Source: Arbacia lixula (lineage: Eukaryota; Echinodermata; Echinoidea; Arbacioida; Arbaciidae). From it: a stretch of DNA of 64,000 bases. The notes below the pieces were generated by a model that did not search any database, was not told the origin of the DNA, and was given only the letters and a program-made list of their open reading frames with translations. Shown piece by piece: positions 1 through 12,200 of this stretch. The DNA is taken from NCBI GenBank assembly GCA_963669155.1, contig OZ022580.1, positions 24,977,512-25,041,511 of the forward strand, given 5' to 3'. The position numbers and the translations under genes are program-made. Every line of letters begins with the position of its first letter. Positions within the stretch are counted from its first letter, which is position 1.

Positions 1-180
1 CTTATCCGAGGTTTGTCCGAGTAGCAACAACTAATAGATTCAAAGTGCATTCCATCCATTGAATATGAATGACAAGATACAGGTGAATGCAATTTTAACA
101 CATTGCTACGCAGTCAGGGGGAATGCTGTGAATACATTACGAAAATAGTCTATTGTTGACTTCTGTACAATCTATGGCAT
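1..180. repeat. Dispersed repeat, empty-site copy
   Basis: This stretch is a diverged second copy of sequence found at about 6812-6854 joined to 7568-7690. Both copies share the run AACAACTAATAGA, then a CATCCA(TT/CT)GAA block and, further on, ATTACGAAAAT. In the other copy a 713-base element is inserted at the junction, so this copy acts as the unoccupied version of that site. No coding potential was seen, and the parent repeat family is not recognised. Confidence 0.6.
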
Positions 181-699
181 TTTGACCTCTCTGACGTCAC
201 TGGAGGCGTGCGTTTTTTTTTTCAAATTTTCGTCAAAATGAGACTTTATTGCAGCAAACGAATGTAAAATTCGTTTTTAGTGGATAATTTTACATAGATT
301 AGTGGGAACTCATTTTTCTAATTTAATAACCCTTTAAAACCAGTACCTTCACTTATTACCCTCCATAGTTATTAGATTGATTAATAAATCTGTCTAAAAC
401 GTAAAACATCAGCAGAACTAAGTACAGGCAGGGACTTAATGCTCTGGTTCTTTTTCGAACAGATTGATACATCATTTCATTTCATTATTTTCCACTCATG
501 AAAAACAAACAAAAATGTGACCACATCTACAAAACATGAACTGACATAGCAGCGATGTCATTTTAGAAGCCTAAGGGGCTTGTGTACAAATAACAACATT
601 ACAAAAAAGCAGATACAATACATTATAATACCACAGCATTACAAAAACAAACAAAAGACAACATGTTACATGTATGCAGCCACCCAACATACAGCCTAC

Positions 700-792
700 C
701 AGCTTGTGGAGATGGAGATGGTGCTGGGTAGGGTGCACTCCCAAATGCTCCTGAGTTGCGGGTGTTGGACGAGATCTGGATTTGCGCATTCC
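700..792 (-). CDS. Candidate proline-rich exon, copy 1 (lectin gene)
   Basis: On the minus strand an open stretch of 93 bases runs from an AG at 794-793 to a donor GTAGGC at 694-699. It is phase 1 at both ends, like the downstream exons of the lectin gene. The peptide begins GNAQIQISSNTRNSG and ends with PYPAPSPSPQAG. This parallels the GGFPAPAPPAVG ending of the 90-base exons and the NVNDNSQSGQGF part of the exon at 9983-10069. The acceptor has a weak pyrimidine tract. A shorter alternative starting after the AG at 752-751 (51 bases) keeps the same phase. Membership in the lectin gene is inferred because about 7 kb of repeats intervene. Confidence 0.45.
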
Positions 793-1501
793 CTTTTTGT
801 GATTCAACAAATAAACATCTAACATAAGATGTGAACACTCTCAACCTCACTACCACTTTAGTATGAAGTAAACTATGATCAACATCAGGTTGTTCGAGGC
901 TTTTGTTTCACATGATCAGGCTTGCAAAGGAGCCCCCCCCCCCCTCCCCCACCCCCAATATCTCTTTAGTATTTTGTCCCCCCTGCAGTTGTTACAACAT
1001 ACTGTGTGCACACATTACCAACTCAGAATTGAACACAGGTTGTACTGTGTGGCATTTTATGAAACCTGTCACTGATCCGGAGCGTAGCATTATTGCACCT
1101 AATACACCAACAACTCAAATCTAGTATTGCCTTTAAAATCAGTACCTCACCAGCAGTAATTCACTTATTACCCTCAATAGTTATAAATTGATTAATAAAT
1201 CTGTTAGAAAAATCATCACAAAAAGTACAGACAAAGATTCTTGCTCTGGTTCTTTTAACAGATTCAATAATCATGATTTCATTTCATTATTTTCCACTCA
1301 TAAAAAACAAACAAAAATGTGACCACATCTACAAAACATGAACTGACATAGCGGCGATGTCATTTAAGAAGCCTAAGAGGCTTGTGTACAAATAACAACG
1401 TTACGAAAAACAAGATACAATACATTATAATACCACAGCGTTACAAAAACAAACAAAAGACAACATGTTACAGGTATGCAGCCAGCCAACATACAGCCTA
1501 C

Positions 1502-1594
1502 CAGCTTGTGGAGATGGAGAGGGTGCTGGGTATGGTGCACTCCCAAATGCTCCTGAGTTGCGGGTGTTGGACGAGATCTGGATTTGCGCATTCC
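1502..1594 (-). CDS. Candidate proline-rich exon, copy 2 (lectin gene)
   Basis: This is the duplicate of the exon proposed at 700-792: same length, phase, donor (GTAGGC) and acceptor context. The two copies differ within the exon at two bases, CCT versus CCA and CCA versus CCC. Both are third-position changes in proline codons, so the two peptides are identical. That fits coding constraint, though two changes are few. If spliced in, both exons would extend the proline-rich region beyond the exon at 9210-9266. The terminal exon was not found and may lie left of the window. Confidence 0.45.
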
Positions 1595-1943
1595 CTTTTT
1601 GTGATTCAACAAATAAACATCATCATCACCAGACTCTCTGTGAAAACTCTCTATACTGAACTAACCTTGTAACTTCAGTAAGTAGACTAGTATAATGCTT
1701 TGATTTTACTTGTACATGAATTACATTTAAGCAGCATATTTTTGTTTTGGGCCCCAGCAGCATGGCACACCAGTACAGAGCACAGCATTTACGTATGAGA
1801 AATTTGAGAATTGAGAATACTCTAGTACTAATAGTATAGAGGACTGTACTTTTAACGGAAGAAGGCTGTTCCATGATTTTGTCACACAAGATCATTACAT
1901 GTTTGAAAAGAAGCATCACTCCATCCACCACACCCCCATTTCA

Positions 1944-1972
1944 CTCACACACACACACACACACACACACAT
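1944..1972. repeat. (CA)n microsatellite
   Basis: About 14 uninterrupted CA dinucleotides. Confidence 0.95.
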
Positions 1973-2039
1973 AAATTATATAATCATTGTGTATTTTGTT
2001 GGTGTACATACCATTGTCAAATCAGAAATTCAATAAATG

Positions 2040-2300
2040 AATGTACAATATACTGCGCAGAACATCTGGAGACCGCTAGAGCTAGAGGCCCGTACTACTA
2101 GCACTCTTGACCGGGGAACCTTCGGCTACATAAACACTGATGCACTTTACTGCGACCAGCCCGCTCACGCAGTGATTTGCGCGGGAGCAGTCCCGGGGCT
2201 ATGATGCACTGAACTGAAGAGCGCAGCGCGATTGCACCAGTCCAGTTCATTACACGAGCAACTCCATCATCTCCACCTTACTGGTGTTAATCCATTTGGA
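2040..2300. other. GC-richer unassigned stretch
   Basis: This block stands out from AT-rich surroundings by its density of CG dinucleotides and short GC palindromes such as CCCGGGGC. It could be a promoter-proximal or non-coding exon sequence. No open frame, tRNA fold, rRNA or snRNA signature was recognised, so no function is assigned. Confidence 0.2.
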
Positions 2301-2789
2301 AAGCAGTATGGGGAAATGTCTACTTCAGTGTCGCATGTTGTGCATTGACCCAAACTCAAAACCGGAACTTGTATTTTTCTGTTCATCTGCTTAGTTATGA
2401 AGATGATGAGTAGAAACTGGTTGGTTCCTGAATAAAGGTGACCGCCCTGGACCACCCCAGGCTGCACTGCATGCAAACCAAAGACCGTACATCGCTGCTG
2501 CAAACTGCATGTTTACACTACATGGACTGCATGTGTGCGTGTATCCCGGGGCGTGTATGCGCTGTACGGTATCGAGGTTTTGAAACTCCCGCTGGTCAAA
2601 GGCTTGTTTACCATGTTTACCATACAGTACATGATATGGGTACATGTTCACACTACTCCATAAAACATTGTTCATTTACGCTAGGTTAGTGAGACTGCAC
2701 TGAATTGAGCGATGTTACAATTAGAGCCCTGAGGCCATATTCATGAAACCTTACTAAGTAAGTGCACCGAAATGCACGCATTGTAACCA

Positions 2790-3092
2790 ACTAGGCTAGT
2801 AAGCTATGGCCCCTGGTCGCTGGATACAATTAAGTACTTATCACATACACATTATATGCTCCACTCCCTGATAAGTATTCCTTGCCCGCTGCACGATATC
2901 GGCGCTGATGAGTCAAGATCATTCACATAATCGCCCACCTCCTAGGTACCTATATACTCCTGGGTGGAGAGCAGCAGTGAAGTTAAAGTATCTTGCTGAA
3001 GGACACAAGGTGCCATGGGTGGGCTTGAACCTGGAACCTTGAGATCTTCAGTCACAGTTCACAACCACTACACCACGACACCTCCAAGAAAT
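2790..3092 (-). repeat. tRNA-derived SINE
   Basis: Read on the minus strand, the element begins with a tRNA-like head. It has a perfect RNA polymerase III A box (TGGTGTAGTGG, 3065-3075) and, about 34 bases on, a perfect B box (GGTTCAAGCC, 3022-3031). A non-tRNA body follows, including TCCTTCAGCAAGATACTTTA, which resembles the conserved central part of V-type SINEs known from other animals; that comparison is from memory. The end near 2790 is not sharp and no A-tail or target duplication was identified. Confidence 0.75.
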
Positions 3093-3453
3093 TATGTACT
3101 TTTCCCACATAGGCTACAAATAAATCAGGGAAGGATAAGGAAATGTTATCATCACACTTTGCATTCAAGTCGGCTACACTATTTCTTGCTGAGCTAGTGT
3201 TCTTAAACCCTTTGTAGGACAGACTTGATTAAGTTGCTGCTCCATTGGAATCGTGTTTGTTAGGTCTACTTGTGGATAGACTTCTTAACGTGACATATAC
3301 AGAGAGTTAAAGAGGGAACAAATTACCTGGTCTAGTTCTATCCGGTCGCTCTTCTACTTCTCCCGCTCCGACAGCTGTATATCGTGATATGGATTTAAAA
3401 AAAAAATAGCTTACAACTGCAAAACATCAATGCGTTAAGGATGTTACTTGAAG

Positions 3454-4987
3454 CAGGGATGTGTAATGGAAGGATATGAAACAACTTTCTTTCTTTGAAC
3501 CCATGCGTTTTACCGCGGAAAAAAAAAATGTCTTCTCAGCATGTGCTTTTCAGGTGTTTTAATGATAACGAGCAGGATTGCGTAGCAACGGTTTCTAAGA
3601 TAGAACAAAAGAAATGTAGAGTCTTATTTCGCTTGTCCAGTTCTGTTGGATTGCATACATTATGTAGCATGGACCTATCATGGATGGACTGCGCTCGGGT
3701 AGACTTCCTTTGATCTATGATTACCGGCGCCTCATAAAAATTCAAGACATTCAGCTGTTTTTAACAATACGCTGTATTTCTAATCAGGCAGTGCCTTCCT
3801 CTGACTAACAAAAGAAAATCTGTTTTGAGAAATATGTCAACCGTTCAGCCTTCGCTGGGAGTTCATAGCTGATCTTATTACACACACTGGGAATTAGTTT
3901 TGGGGTGAGCGAAGCCGGAAATTTTGATAAAGTTGCAGAAAGAATTTGGTCCGTAACTTTTTCGGACATCTCCGGACACTTAATCGACGTTGTTTCCATG
4001 GAAGGTGAAACACTCAATAAACGATTTACACGATATTTGTAAGGAAATATGATTGCCCAATGTGCGATATTGAGGCATTTTTCTGACATGTTTTCTACAG
4101 TATTCTTGATTTATCACAAAAACGATGCACCAATATATTCTGAAATTAACAGATTCGTATCATTATAAGATATACTACTACTGCACATGCACTTCAGTAC
4201 ATGAAGTGGTTCTGAAATCTTCTGCGCATGCAGATTGTATATTCTTCTAAATGCATCCAAAATTTGTCTTGCATATTTGGCGGCGGTCGTCACTTTATCA
4301 AAGAACCAAACGCGTAAAATATTCTATTGTGCTATCAATGAACGCGACTGGTGTAGGAATGAATTACTCTTCGTGCCGACTCCAGTTCTAACACCTTCCT
4401 GCATGTAGCAACGGTTTCTCAGATAGAACATAGTCTCATTTCGCTTGTCCAGTTCTGTTGGATTGCATCAATACTTTTGTGAGGAAGAGAGATACCAGCG
4501 AACAAAAATAAACAGTTTTTACTACTAAAATATTTCAGTTGCACGCAAATGCACGCAAACTCTGTTAATGAAAATAAACAGCTAGAGATATGATATTGAT
4601 AATGATTGAATCCCACATTTCCGGAGATCTGCGGAAAGTGAAGAAATTTGTTAATTGTGTAAGTAAAAATATTATCTTATATCTCCGTTTGTGCATCATT
4701 CAACAATTATTTAGAAGAAAACCGAATACAGGATCTTTAGTGGTGTTGCCCTTAACTTTCTTGAAAATTGCACAAAAATTTGATAAAAAAACATAGCTTC
4801 CTGAGACAATACAGTGAATTAAAGATATTTCTTTTGCAAGTTGACAGCAGCTAAATGTCGGTGCCGCGCATGGAAAGCATTGTAGTGATTGTGGAATGAT
4901 TTTGACATTCATTAGCACGCTTTAGTATCTATACAGATGTTTGAATATATTATGCTCGAGTTGTTTCTCCTTCCTAACACATCCCTG
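3454..4987 (+). mobile_element. CAGGG-ended DNA element, copy A
   Basis: A non-autonomous element with inverted termini (CAGGGATGTGTAATGGAAGG at the left, CCTTCCTAACACATCCCTG at the right). It is flanked by CTTGAAG and CTTGCAG, a 7-base target duplication with one mismatch. It is about 1.5 kb, against 0.7 kb for copy C, because of roughly 780 extra bases between about 3650 and 4430. The extra part ends in a second partial copy of the left interior. Termini starting CAGGG resemble hAT elements, but the duplication is 7 rather than the usual 8 bases. No transposase frame is present. Confidence 0.7.
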
Positions 4988-5550
4988 CTTGCAGGCTCTA
5001 GTGTTGACTTAATACTGACGCGAAACAACTCTTTAGTGACCTGTAATAAACACTAAATCCGTTAATCCCTTGTGTCCTAGACGAGTCTGCTCTATGAGAA
5101 AAGATTCATTATCATTTTTCCGAAGCTGCGACTGACATTACTTTTGTGCTTAATTACCTCCTTGATAAAGATTATCCTGGGAGCAGTATCTCTTCTTTCC
5201 CCAAAAAAAAATCTTTCATGAAATGATTTCGAAATAGGGGGTGTTAGTGGTTTGATATTCATTTTTAAAGTAGTTATATACACTTTAAGAGTTAAAAAGT
5301 AGATCTAGATCTGCATCCTCGTGTTGTCGACCGTTGCATCGCGTTACAGACTTAAAGCAAATTTTTTTATTTTTTACATTTATTACCATTCTTTTTGACA
5401 CCATTTCACTCATTTTTTGATACTTTTTGGGTTTTCTTCAAAATTCTCGTATTTCGTCCTGAACATTATCTTGACAACACCAACATTTTCTGAACTTTTC
5501 TAACCGAATTCATCCCTTACATGTATTTGACGGTGTACTCAACGACAGAC

Positions 5551-6496
5551 CAGGGATGTGTTAGAAAGGAGGGACAACTCGAGCATAATACATTCAAACA
5601 TCTGTATGGATACTAAAGCGTGCTAATGAATGTCAAAAGCATTCCACAATCACTACAATGCTTTGATGTCCCATGCGCGGCACCGACATTTAGCTGCTGT
5701 GGAAAGCAATATCTTTAATTCACTGTTTTGTCTCTGGCAGCTATGTTTCTTATTACATTTTTGTGCAATTTTCAAGAAAGTAACGGGCAACACCACTAAA
5801 GATCCTGTACTCGGTTTTCTTCTAAATAATTATTGAATGATGCACAAACAGAGATATAAGATAATATTCTTATTTGCACAATTAACAAATTTCTTCAATT
5901 TCCGCAGATTTCCGCAAATGTGGGATTCAATCATTATCAAAATTATATCTTAAGCTATTTATTTTCATTAACAGAGTTTGCGTGCATTTGCGTGCAACTG
6001 AGATATTTTAGTAAAAAAAAACTGTTTATTTTTGTTCGCTGATGTATCTTTTCCTCACAAAAGTATTGATGCAATCCAACAGAACTGGACAAGCGAAATG
6101 AGACTATGTTCTATCTGAGAAACCGTTGCTACATGCAGGAAGGTGTTAGAACTGGAGTCGGCACGAAGAGTAATTCATTCCTACACCAGTCGCGTTCATT
6201 GATAGCACAATAGAATATTTTACGCGTTTGGTTCTTCGATCCAGTGACGACCGCCGCCAAATATGCGAGACAAATTTTGGATGCATTTAGAGGAATATAC
6301 AATCTGCATGCGCAGAAGATTTCAGACTCTACATTTCTTTTGTCCTATTTGAGAAACCGTTGCTACGCAATCCTGTTCGTTATTATTAAAACACCTGAAA
6401 AGCACATGCTGAGAAAACTTTTTTTTTTCTTCGGCGGTGCCACGCATGGGTTCAAAGAAAGAAAATTGTTTCATATCCTTCCATAACACATCCCTG
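5551..6496 (-). mobile_element. CAGGG-ended DNA element, copy B (inverted)
   Basis: Same family as the copies at 3454-4987 and 6855-7567 but in the opposite orientation. The CTCGAGCATAAT block that lies near the right end of A and C is at the left here. It shares with copy A the segment containing GACTCCAGTTCTAACACC, which copy C lacks. No convincing target duplication was seen, which may mean that B arose with A by local inverted duplication. No transposase frame. Confidence 0.7.
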
Positions 6497-6854
6497 GTCC
6501 CTTTCAGATTTTGTCCGCGTAACACAAAGCTATATAGTGCTTAGGAGTTGAGTTCTGCGGAAGGTATGGCAACATGTTTTGTTAAAGAATGAATGGTTGG
6601 AAGCACGCTATGTACCAGGTGGTCGTGAAGAGGGGGGGGGGATGCTTCCAACATAATTCATTATTTTGGCCTTATATGGACGGTGTCCTCAATGGCTCAA
6701 CTATGGCTGAACATCATTAATAGATCAGTTCGTAACATACCTTTTTCGTTAGGTATGCACATTTTATTCACGGCGTTCAAACAAAACGTTACTAATGGTA
6801 ACCCCGAAGCTTGTCCAAGGTTTATCCGAGTCGCAACAACTAATAGAGTCAGAG

Positions 6855-7567
6855 CAGGGATGTGTTATGGAAGGATTTGAAACAATTTTCTTTCTTTGAA
6901 CCCATGCGTGGCACCGCCGAAGAAAAAATGTCTTCTCAGCATGAACTTTTCAGGTGTTTTAATAATAACGAACATGATTGCGTAGCAACGGTTTCTCAGA
7001 TAGAACAAAAGAAATGTAGTCTTATTTCGCTTGCCCAGTTCTGTTTGATTGCATCAATAACTTTGTGAGGAAAAGAGATATTAGCGAACAAAAATAAACG
7101 GTTTATTCTAGTAAAATATCTCAGTTGCACGCAAACTATGTTCATGAAAATAAACAGCTTAAGATATAATTTTGATAATGATTGAATCCCACATTTGCGG
7201 AAATCTTCGGAAAATGAAGAAATTTGATATTTGTGTAAGTAAGAATATTATCTTATATCTCCGTTTGTGCATCATTCAACAATTATTTAGAAGAAAACCG
7301 AGTACAGGATCTTTAGTGGTGTTGACCGTAACTTTCTTGAAAATTGCACAAAAATATGATATGAAACATAGCTTCCATAGACAAAACAGTGAATTAAAGA
7401 TATTGCTTTCCAAGTTGATAGCAGCTAAATGTCGGTGCCGCGCATGGGACATCAAAGCATTGTAGTGATTGTGGAATGCTTTTGACATTCATTAGCACGC
7501 TTTAGTATCCATACAGATGTTTAGATATATTATGCTCGAGTTGTTTCTCCTTCCTAACACATCCCTG
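6855..7567 (+). mobile_element. CAGGG-ended DNA element, copy C
   Basis: The shortest and cleanest copy, 713 bases, with termini CAGGGATGTG and CACATCCCTG. It is flanked on both sides by the exact 7-base duplication GTCAGAG (6848-6854 and 7568-7574). The related sequence at 1-180 lacks the insertion, which supports the boundaries. Non-coding; mobilisation would need a transposase supplied from elsewhere. Confidence 0.8.
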
Positions 7568-8340
7568 GTCAGAGTACGTCCCATCCACTGGAACTGAATC
7601 ACGAAATACGTGTGAATGTAATAACGCGTCGCTAGGCAGTTAGGGGGAAATTTTTGAATATATTACGAAAATGGATTATTACACCGTGGACGGACAATCC
7701 ACTAAATAATAGTACTAGACAACTGACTGGATTTTTTTTTTCATGAAGCTGTGTTGGATGATGGACGTAAAGACATTTTACAGCGTGCCAGGAACAACAA
7801 TTAGAAGCAGGTGCACCTCGTGGAATGTACTCAGCGCTGGATAGCTGCTGCCTAGCTTATCTGCATGATAATTAATTGAAATGTGGTTGACTATCGAGCG
7901 AATTTCCATTTTACTTTATGAATATTGCCATTGACCCGAGGTCACTTTCTACTAGTAATAATCTGCTCATGCGCAGATTGCGGTTACGAAGTGGCTTATT
8001 GTATGTCTAAATTATGCCGAAGGAACAATTTGCGTAAAACAATAAATGGTCGGAAGCATCCTACATACCAGGTGATGTTGGTGGTGGTGGTGGTAGAGCC
8101 CCAAAGCTTCCAAACGTGCGTTTTAAATTCTTGAGGCTGAACACAGCAGATCCTGTTTCCGGGTCAACAAAATAGCATGCGTACAACCACCTTAGATGAT
8201 CGGGTTTATCGACAATCATGAAATGTCAAGAAAATGAAATGGAATCATCGATTATTTCGTGCTGAAATAAGGATGCCAATCGCCATGATCATGCTGAATG
8301 GACAGCTATTGTCTTGAGTCGTGTCGGCCTCAATTTAAGC

Positions 8341-8830
8341 CCCCGTCACACTAATTTCGGAATCAGCAGGAATCAAGCAGAACCAGCCGGAATGAAAATT
8401 GTTCAAAATTCAAGCCATATTCGGGAGGGAATTTCGAATTGAATTAAATATGTAAAAATGCCGTTCGAATACTTTGAATGTCCTTCGAACCCATCTCGAA
8501 AGATTCTTGCACATTCCGGGTTTATTGGTTCTCGAATGCAGCTCGATTCTAGTTGGAAGACAGTAGGAATATTTAGAATACAGTTAGAACTCAGTCAGAA
8601 TATTTGGAATGCAGTAAGAGTGCTGTTGGACTGCACTTCGAATGCCGTTCGATATTTTTCCAGTTCGAATGCACCTCAAAAGTTTTGAGCATGAGCAAAA
8701 CATTCTGGCCGGACACAAGAATGGACCCGAATATTCGGAACGCACTCAGAATGCACTTCGAATATCCAGGAATCTGCCAAGAATTTTCATTCCGACGGCA
8801 TTCCTGCTTATTCCGCCTCTAGTGTGATGG
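8341..8830. mobile_element. ~0.5-kb MITE with GTCACAC ends
   Basis: The left end (CCGTCACACTAATTTCGGAA) and the reverse complement of the right end (CCATCACACTAGAGGCGGAA) match well, and the similarity extends inward through GCAGGAAT and GGAATGAAAATT. The interior is built of loose repeats around GAATGCA and TCGAATG. No coding capacity and no clear target duplication. Confidence 0.65.
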
Positions 8831-9209
8831 GTACATTAATATGACAATCTCACATTAATATCAGACTTTGTGCAGTTTTCATGTTGCCATTTCCAAAGGG
8901 TACTTTCTTATGTTGTATTTGATGAGTACATTTAAATAATATCAGATCAATATGAATTGCTATTGCACGGTATTCTTGGAGTTTGTTTAAAGTTGTCTAC
9001 AATAATGACCAGAATGTGGAGATTAGTAAAAATCTATAGATATGTAAAATGATTTATCTTTATTTTCGGGTTCTTATTAGCAACGGTTGTCAAGGTCGTA
9101 TAACTACATCTTTCTAATATATATGATGTGATAATATCATTGTACTACAAACGTGATGATGATGATCATCATAACATTTTATTCAATGTAGGATTTTTTT
9201 TCAGTTTAC

Positions 9210-9266
9210 CTGCACTAAATGGAAAGTTTCCACTGCCAGTGGGCTGTCCTGGATTTTCAATAGTAG
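9210..9266 (-). CDS. Lectin exon 24: short B-like exon
   Basis: 57 bases between TTCAACAG and GTAAAC, phase 1-1, encoding ATIENPGQPTGSGNFPFSA. It retains the acidic/Pro start and the G-F-P core of the B units but has lost the PAPAPPA end. It is the last confident exon before a stretch of transposable elements. Confidence 0.65.
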
Positions 9267-12200
9267 CTGTTGAACGAAGGGAAGAGACGGGGAGGTAAGG
9301 GCATACTAAATAGATATACGACTTTTGAGAGGTGGTGGGGGAAACGATTGTGATTCACTGCGAATCTGCGATGCTCATCACAATGTTTTGTTTGCAAATT
9401 GTAACCGCTATTTATCAGGTTACAGTTCAATATTCCGAAAGTTCGTTATTCTGAAGGTTCGTTATACCGAAGGTTCGTAATTCCGAAATACGTATTGCCT
9501 ATACCTCTGCTCGTTATTCCGAAAACGAAAAGGGGTTCGTTAACCCGAGCATTTGTCGCGTAACGTTCGGAATAACGAGTGCTTCCCATTTATTATTAGA
9601 TACTGAATGCCTATAATAATCGAATAACCAAGCGGGACCTAATTGTGACCCTTGTTTGTGAAATATATTTCGGGTTAGAACACGACCGGTGCTATAGTTC
9701 ATTGCTTTAGTCCAATTCTCGAAGTGGATTGTACAGTAAAGTGTAACCAAAACAAACCCAGAACCTTGCTCTTGCCCACAAACAAAAAGCTATAACAGGC
9801 GAATGATAACATAATTATTTGAAAATGCAAAGGGAATACGTATAATCATGATCATTATACATATATACATAATAATGGAAATGTACGAAACGTAACAGAA
9901 AAGGTCTATGTTTATACATTCTTTTAATTGCTTCAAGCTATAGTACATGTACTACAGGACTATGTTATGCGCGGAACATTACCTGACGGCGGTTCGGCTG
10001 GGGCGGGGAATCCTTGGCCACTTTGCGAGTTGTCGTTAACATTGATGACAGCCGAAGGAGGAGCCGGTGCTAAACAATGCATAGATTCATACTATAATAT
10101 AGTCGCAAAACAATACGCAGTGAGGAATACTGGAATATGGTTTAATAAAGTATGGCTTCCAGATTGTTGGAAACTTCTAGTCCAAACTAAAAAAAAAAAT
10201 TAAGGGGGGGAATAGAATCTAGTACTCATAAAACTAGTCACTTTATCATTAATTTCTTGGGGGAGCCGGAGAATTTAATTGAGAATGATTAGTCTACTGC
10301 AGCCAGACCTGTTTATCGGATATTGTTGTTTGGATTAAAAATGCCTAGCAGCCTTGGGGACAGGCTACATTTATTCCTGCCCCTCGCAAAAATTGAAGCT
10401 GCAAAGTACATTTTTATTGAATAACGTTTTGCATAGGAAGCAAAGACACTGTTCAAGATGGTATTGAATGAAAATGTGTTTCCGTGTTGTGTCTTAGGCC
10501 TACTTACTCTCTGGAGCGCGTGGTGGTCTTGTAGTTTGGGTCTCAGCTTGACCTGAAATATAACAAATCGATAAAAAAATAAAAATGGAGCTTGCCACAA
10601 AGGAAAAACTGGAATTAGTAGATAAATAGTCAGCGTTTGTAGCCATCTAATGCTCCATGAGATGGGATGACATCCCATTCCTAATCTGTTACATTCCACT
10701 CCCAGAGTCATACATTCAGTCACATTAAGACCCTCGCAAAATGCTTAAAAACATTTCGTGTGAGTTGCCTTTTAGGAGCGTGTTTGCTTTTACATACGGG
10801 ACGACATGCACTTGCTTTGACGAAATTCACCAAAAATAACAAGAGGGTCTTATTTAGCTTTTTTAAAATTCATTTTCTTACTCACTTTAGAAAGGGTTCG
10901 CCATTTAGTTCATATCACTGCAACATTCATAACAGCATTCCATTTCTCTTTTTTCCCTTTTGACCCCTTTCTCTGATTTGTCTGAATTGTTTACGTGCAA
11001 TATATTGTTGGACCACATTTTGTGCATGGAGCCGAAAGTTTGACAATGCGGTCGACGCCCATTTTATACTACCTTATGGAAAAAACACCAATTATCTACT
11101 GGCGTGAACTTACACAACTATGATATATAAATGGCGTTGTACTGATAATACACATCATTTCCATAGGGTAGTTGGCGTCTAGAAGAGAAGGGGATGTATG
11201 AGCCATTGAGATATTTTACACTGGTTATACCAAGGATGTTTAAGTACATGGATATCCATCCCTTTTAACAAGGTTTGATTCCGCCACTTATTATTCATGA
11301 CTAGCAGCTGCTCTAAACAATGTGATGCATGCGCGATTGCGTCACGTTCACCCCCCTTTTATAATAGGTCTTACACATTCCTATACACTTTTTCAGCCTT
11401 CGATGCTGAACTTTTAATTTTGTCACTAAGTGCATGTTATGTAGTTAATAAGGAGAGGTGAATACAAAATGTGATACTTTTTTCAGATGAAAATACCAGC
11501 TTGGGCGCAGCTGGGCACGTTTTTCATGTTACTTGTCCGAAAGGAAAATATCTGAAAGTAACGTTTCATGCAATTTTTTAATGGAATATGATGCGGAACA
11601 TTGTGAAATTGAGACTTTTGTACTGCAACTTGATATCACTTTTAGAGCGCTTTTGCCATATTGTAGCAATATTCCTCGATTGAATCGTTATAACTGCAAC
11701 GTTGGTATTACATGTCACAAGTGCGCAAGTATATGGGGTGAGGATATTTCCCCATTTTGTTTATACGTCAAATCCAGACAAAAATCAACCAGAGAATCGG
11801 CGGATTCGAAAGTGGGAGATCAAAGAGAAAATCTTTGTAAAGCGTTTTTTGTGACTAGAAGCAGAGTACAATGAATCTGCGCTAATAAAATGCTGCTGGC
11901 ATTCCATGTGCTCAAATATCTTTGGTTATACACACCATTCCCATATAGGGCAGTGTGGAGAAGGGGTTAACTTTGCATGCGTCATTGAGGCATCTTGTGC
12001 ACTGGTTATACACACTATTCCCATATAGGGCAGTGTGGCGTCTGGCAGAGAAGAAGCTAATATCATTACCTACGGCGGGTGGTTCAGGAGCTGGGGCCGG
12101 AAAGCCCCCAAATGTCATTGGACGGTCTTGGAGGTTGAATTTCGCTTTGGGTGCCGGGGCAGGGGTTGCTAAAAAGATCAGAATATTGGGGAAACAAATG

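Larger units (their letters stand above)
330..1655. repeat. Tandem duplication of a ~800-base unit
   Basis: Bases about 330-850 reappear at about 1132-1655 with high identity. Shared landmarks include the ACTTATTACCCTC block, the AAACAAACAAAAATGTGACC block and the whole of the proposed 93-base exon. The first unit also carries about 280 bases (850-1130), with a C-rich run, that are not repeated. The copies differ by scattered substitutions and a few small indels, so the duplication looks fairly recent. It duplicates one putative exon of the lectin gene. Confidence 0.8.

Noticed and set aside
2040-2300. Structured RNA gene (snRNA or rRNA fragment)
   Set aside because: GC-rich with short palindromes, but no motif of a known RNA class could be identified.
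8041-8160. Possible extra stalk exon on the minus strand with FGALPPPPPTSPG
   Set aside because: The peptide resembles stalk exons, but no acceptor gives the required phase 1. The sequence belongs to a diverged repeat shared with 6588-6650.
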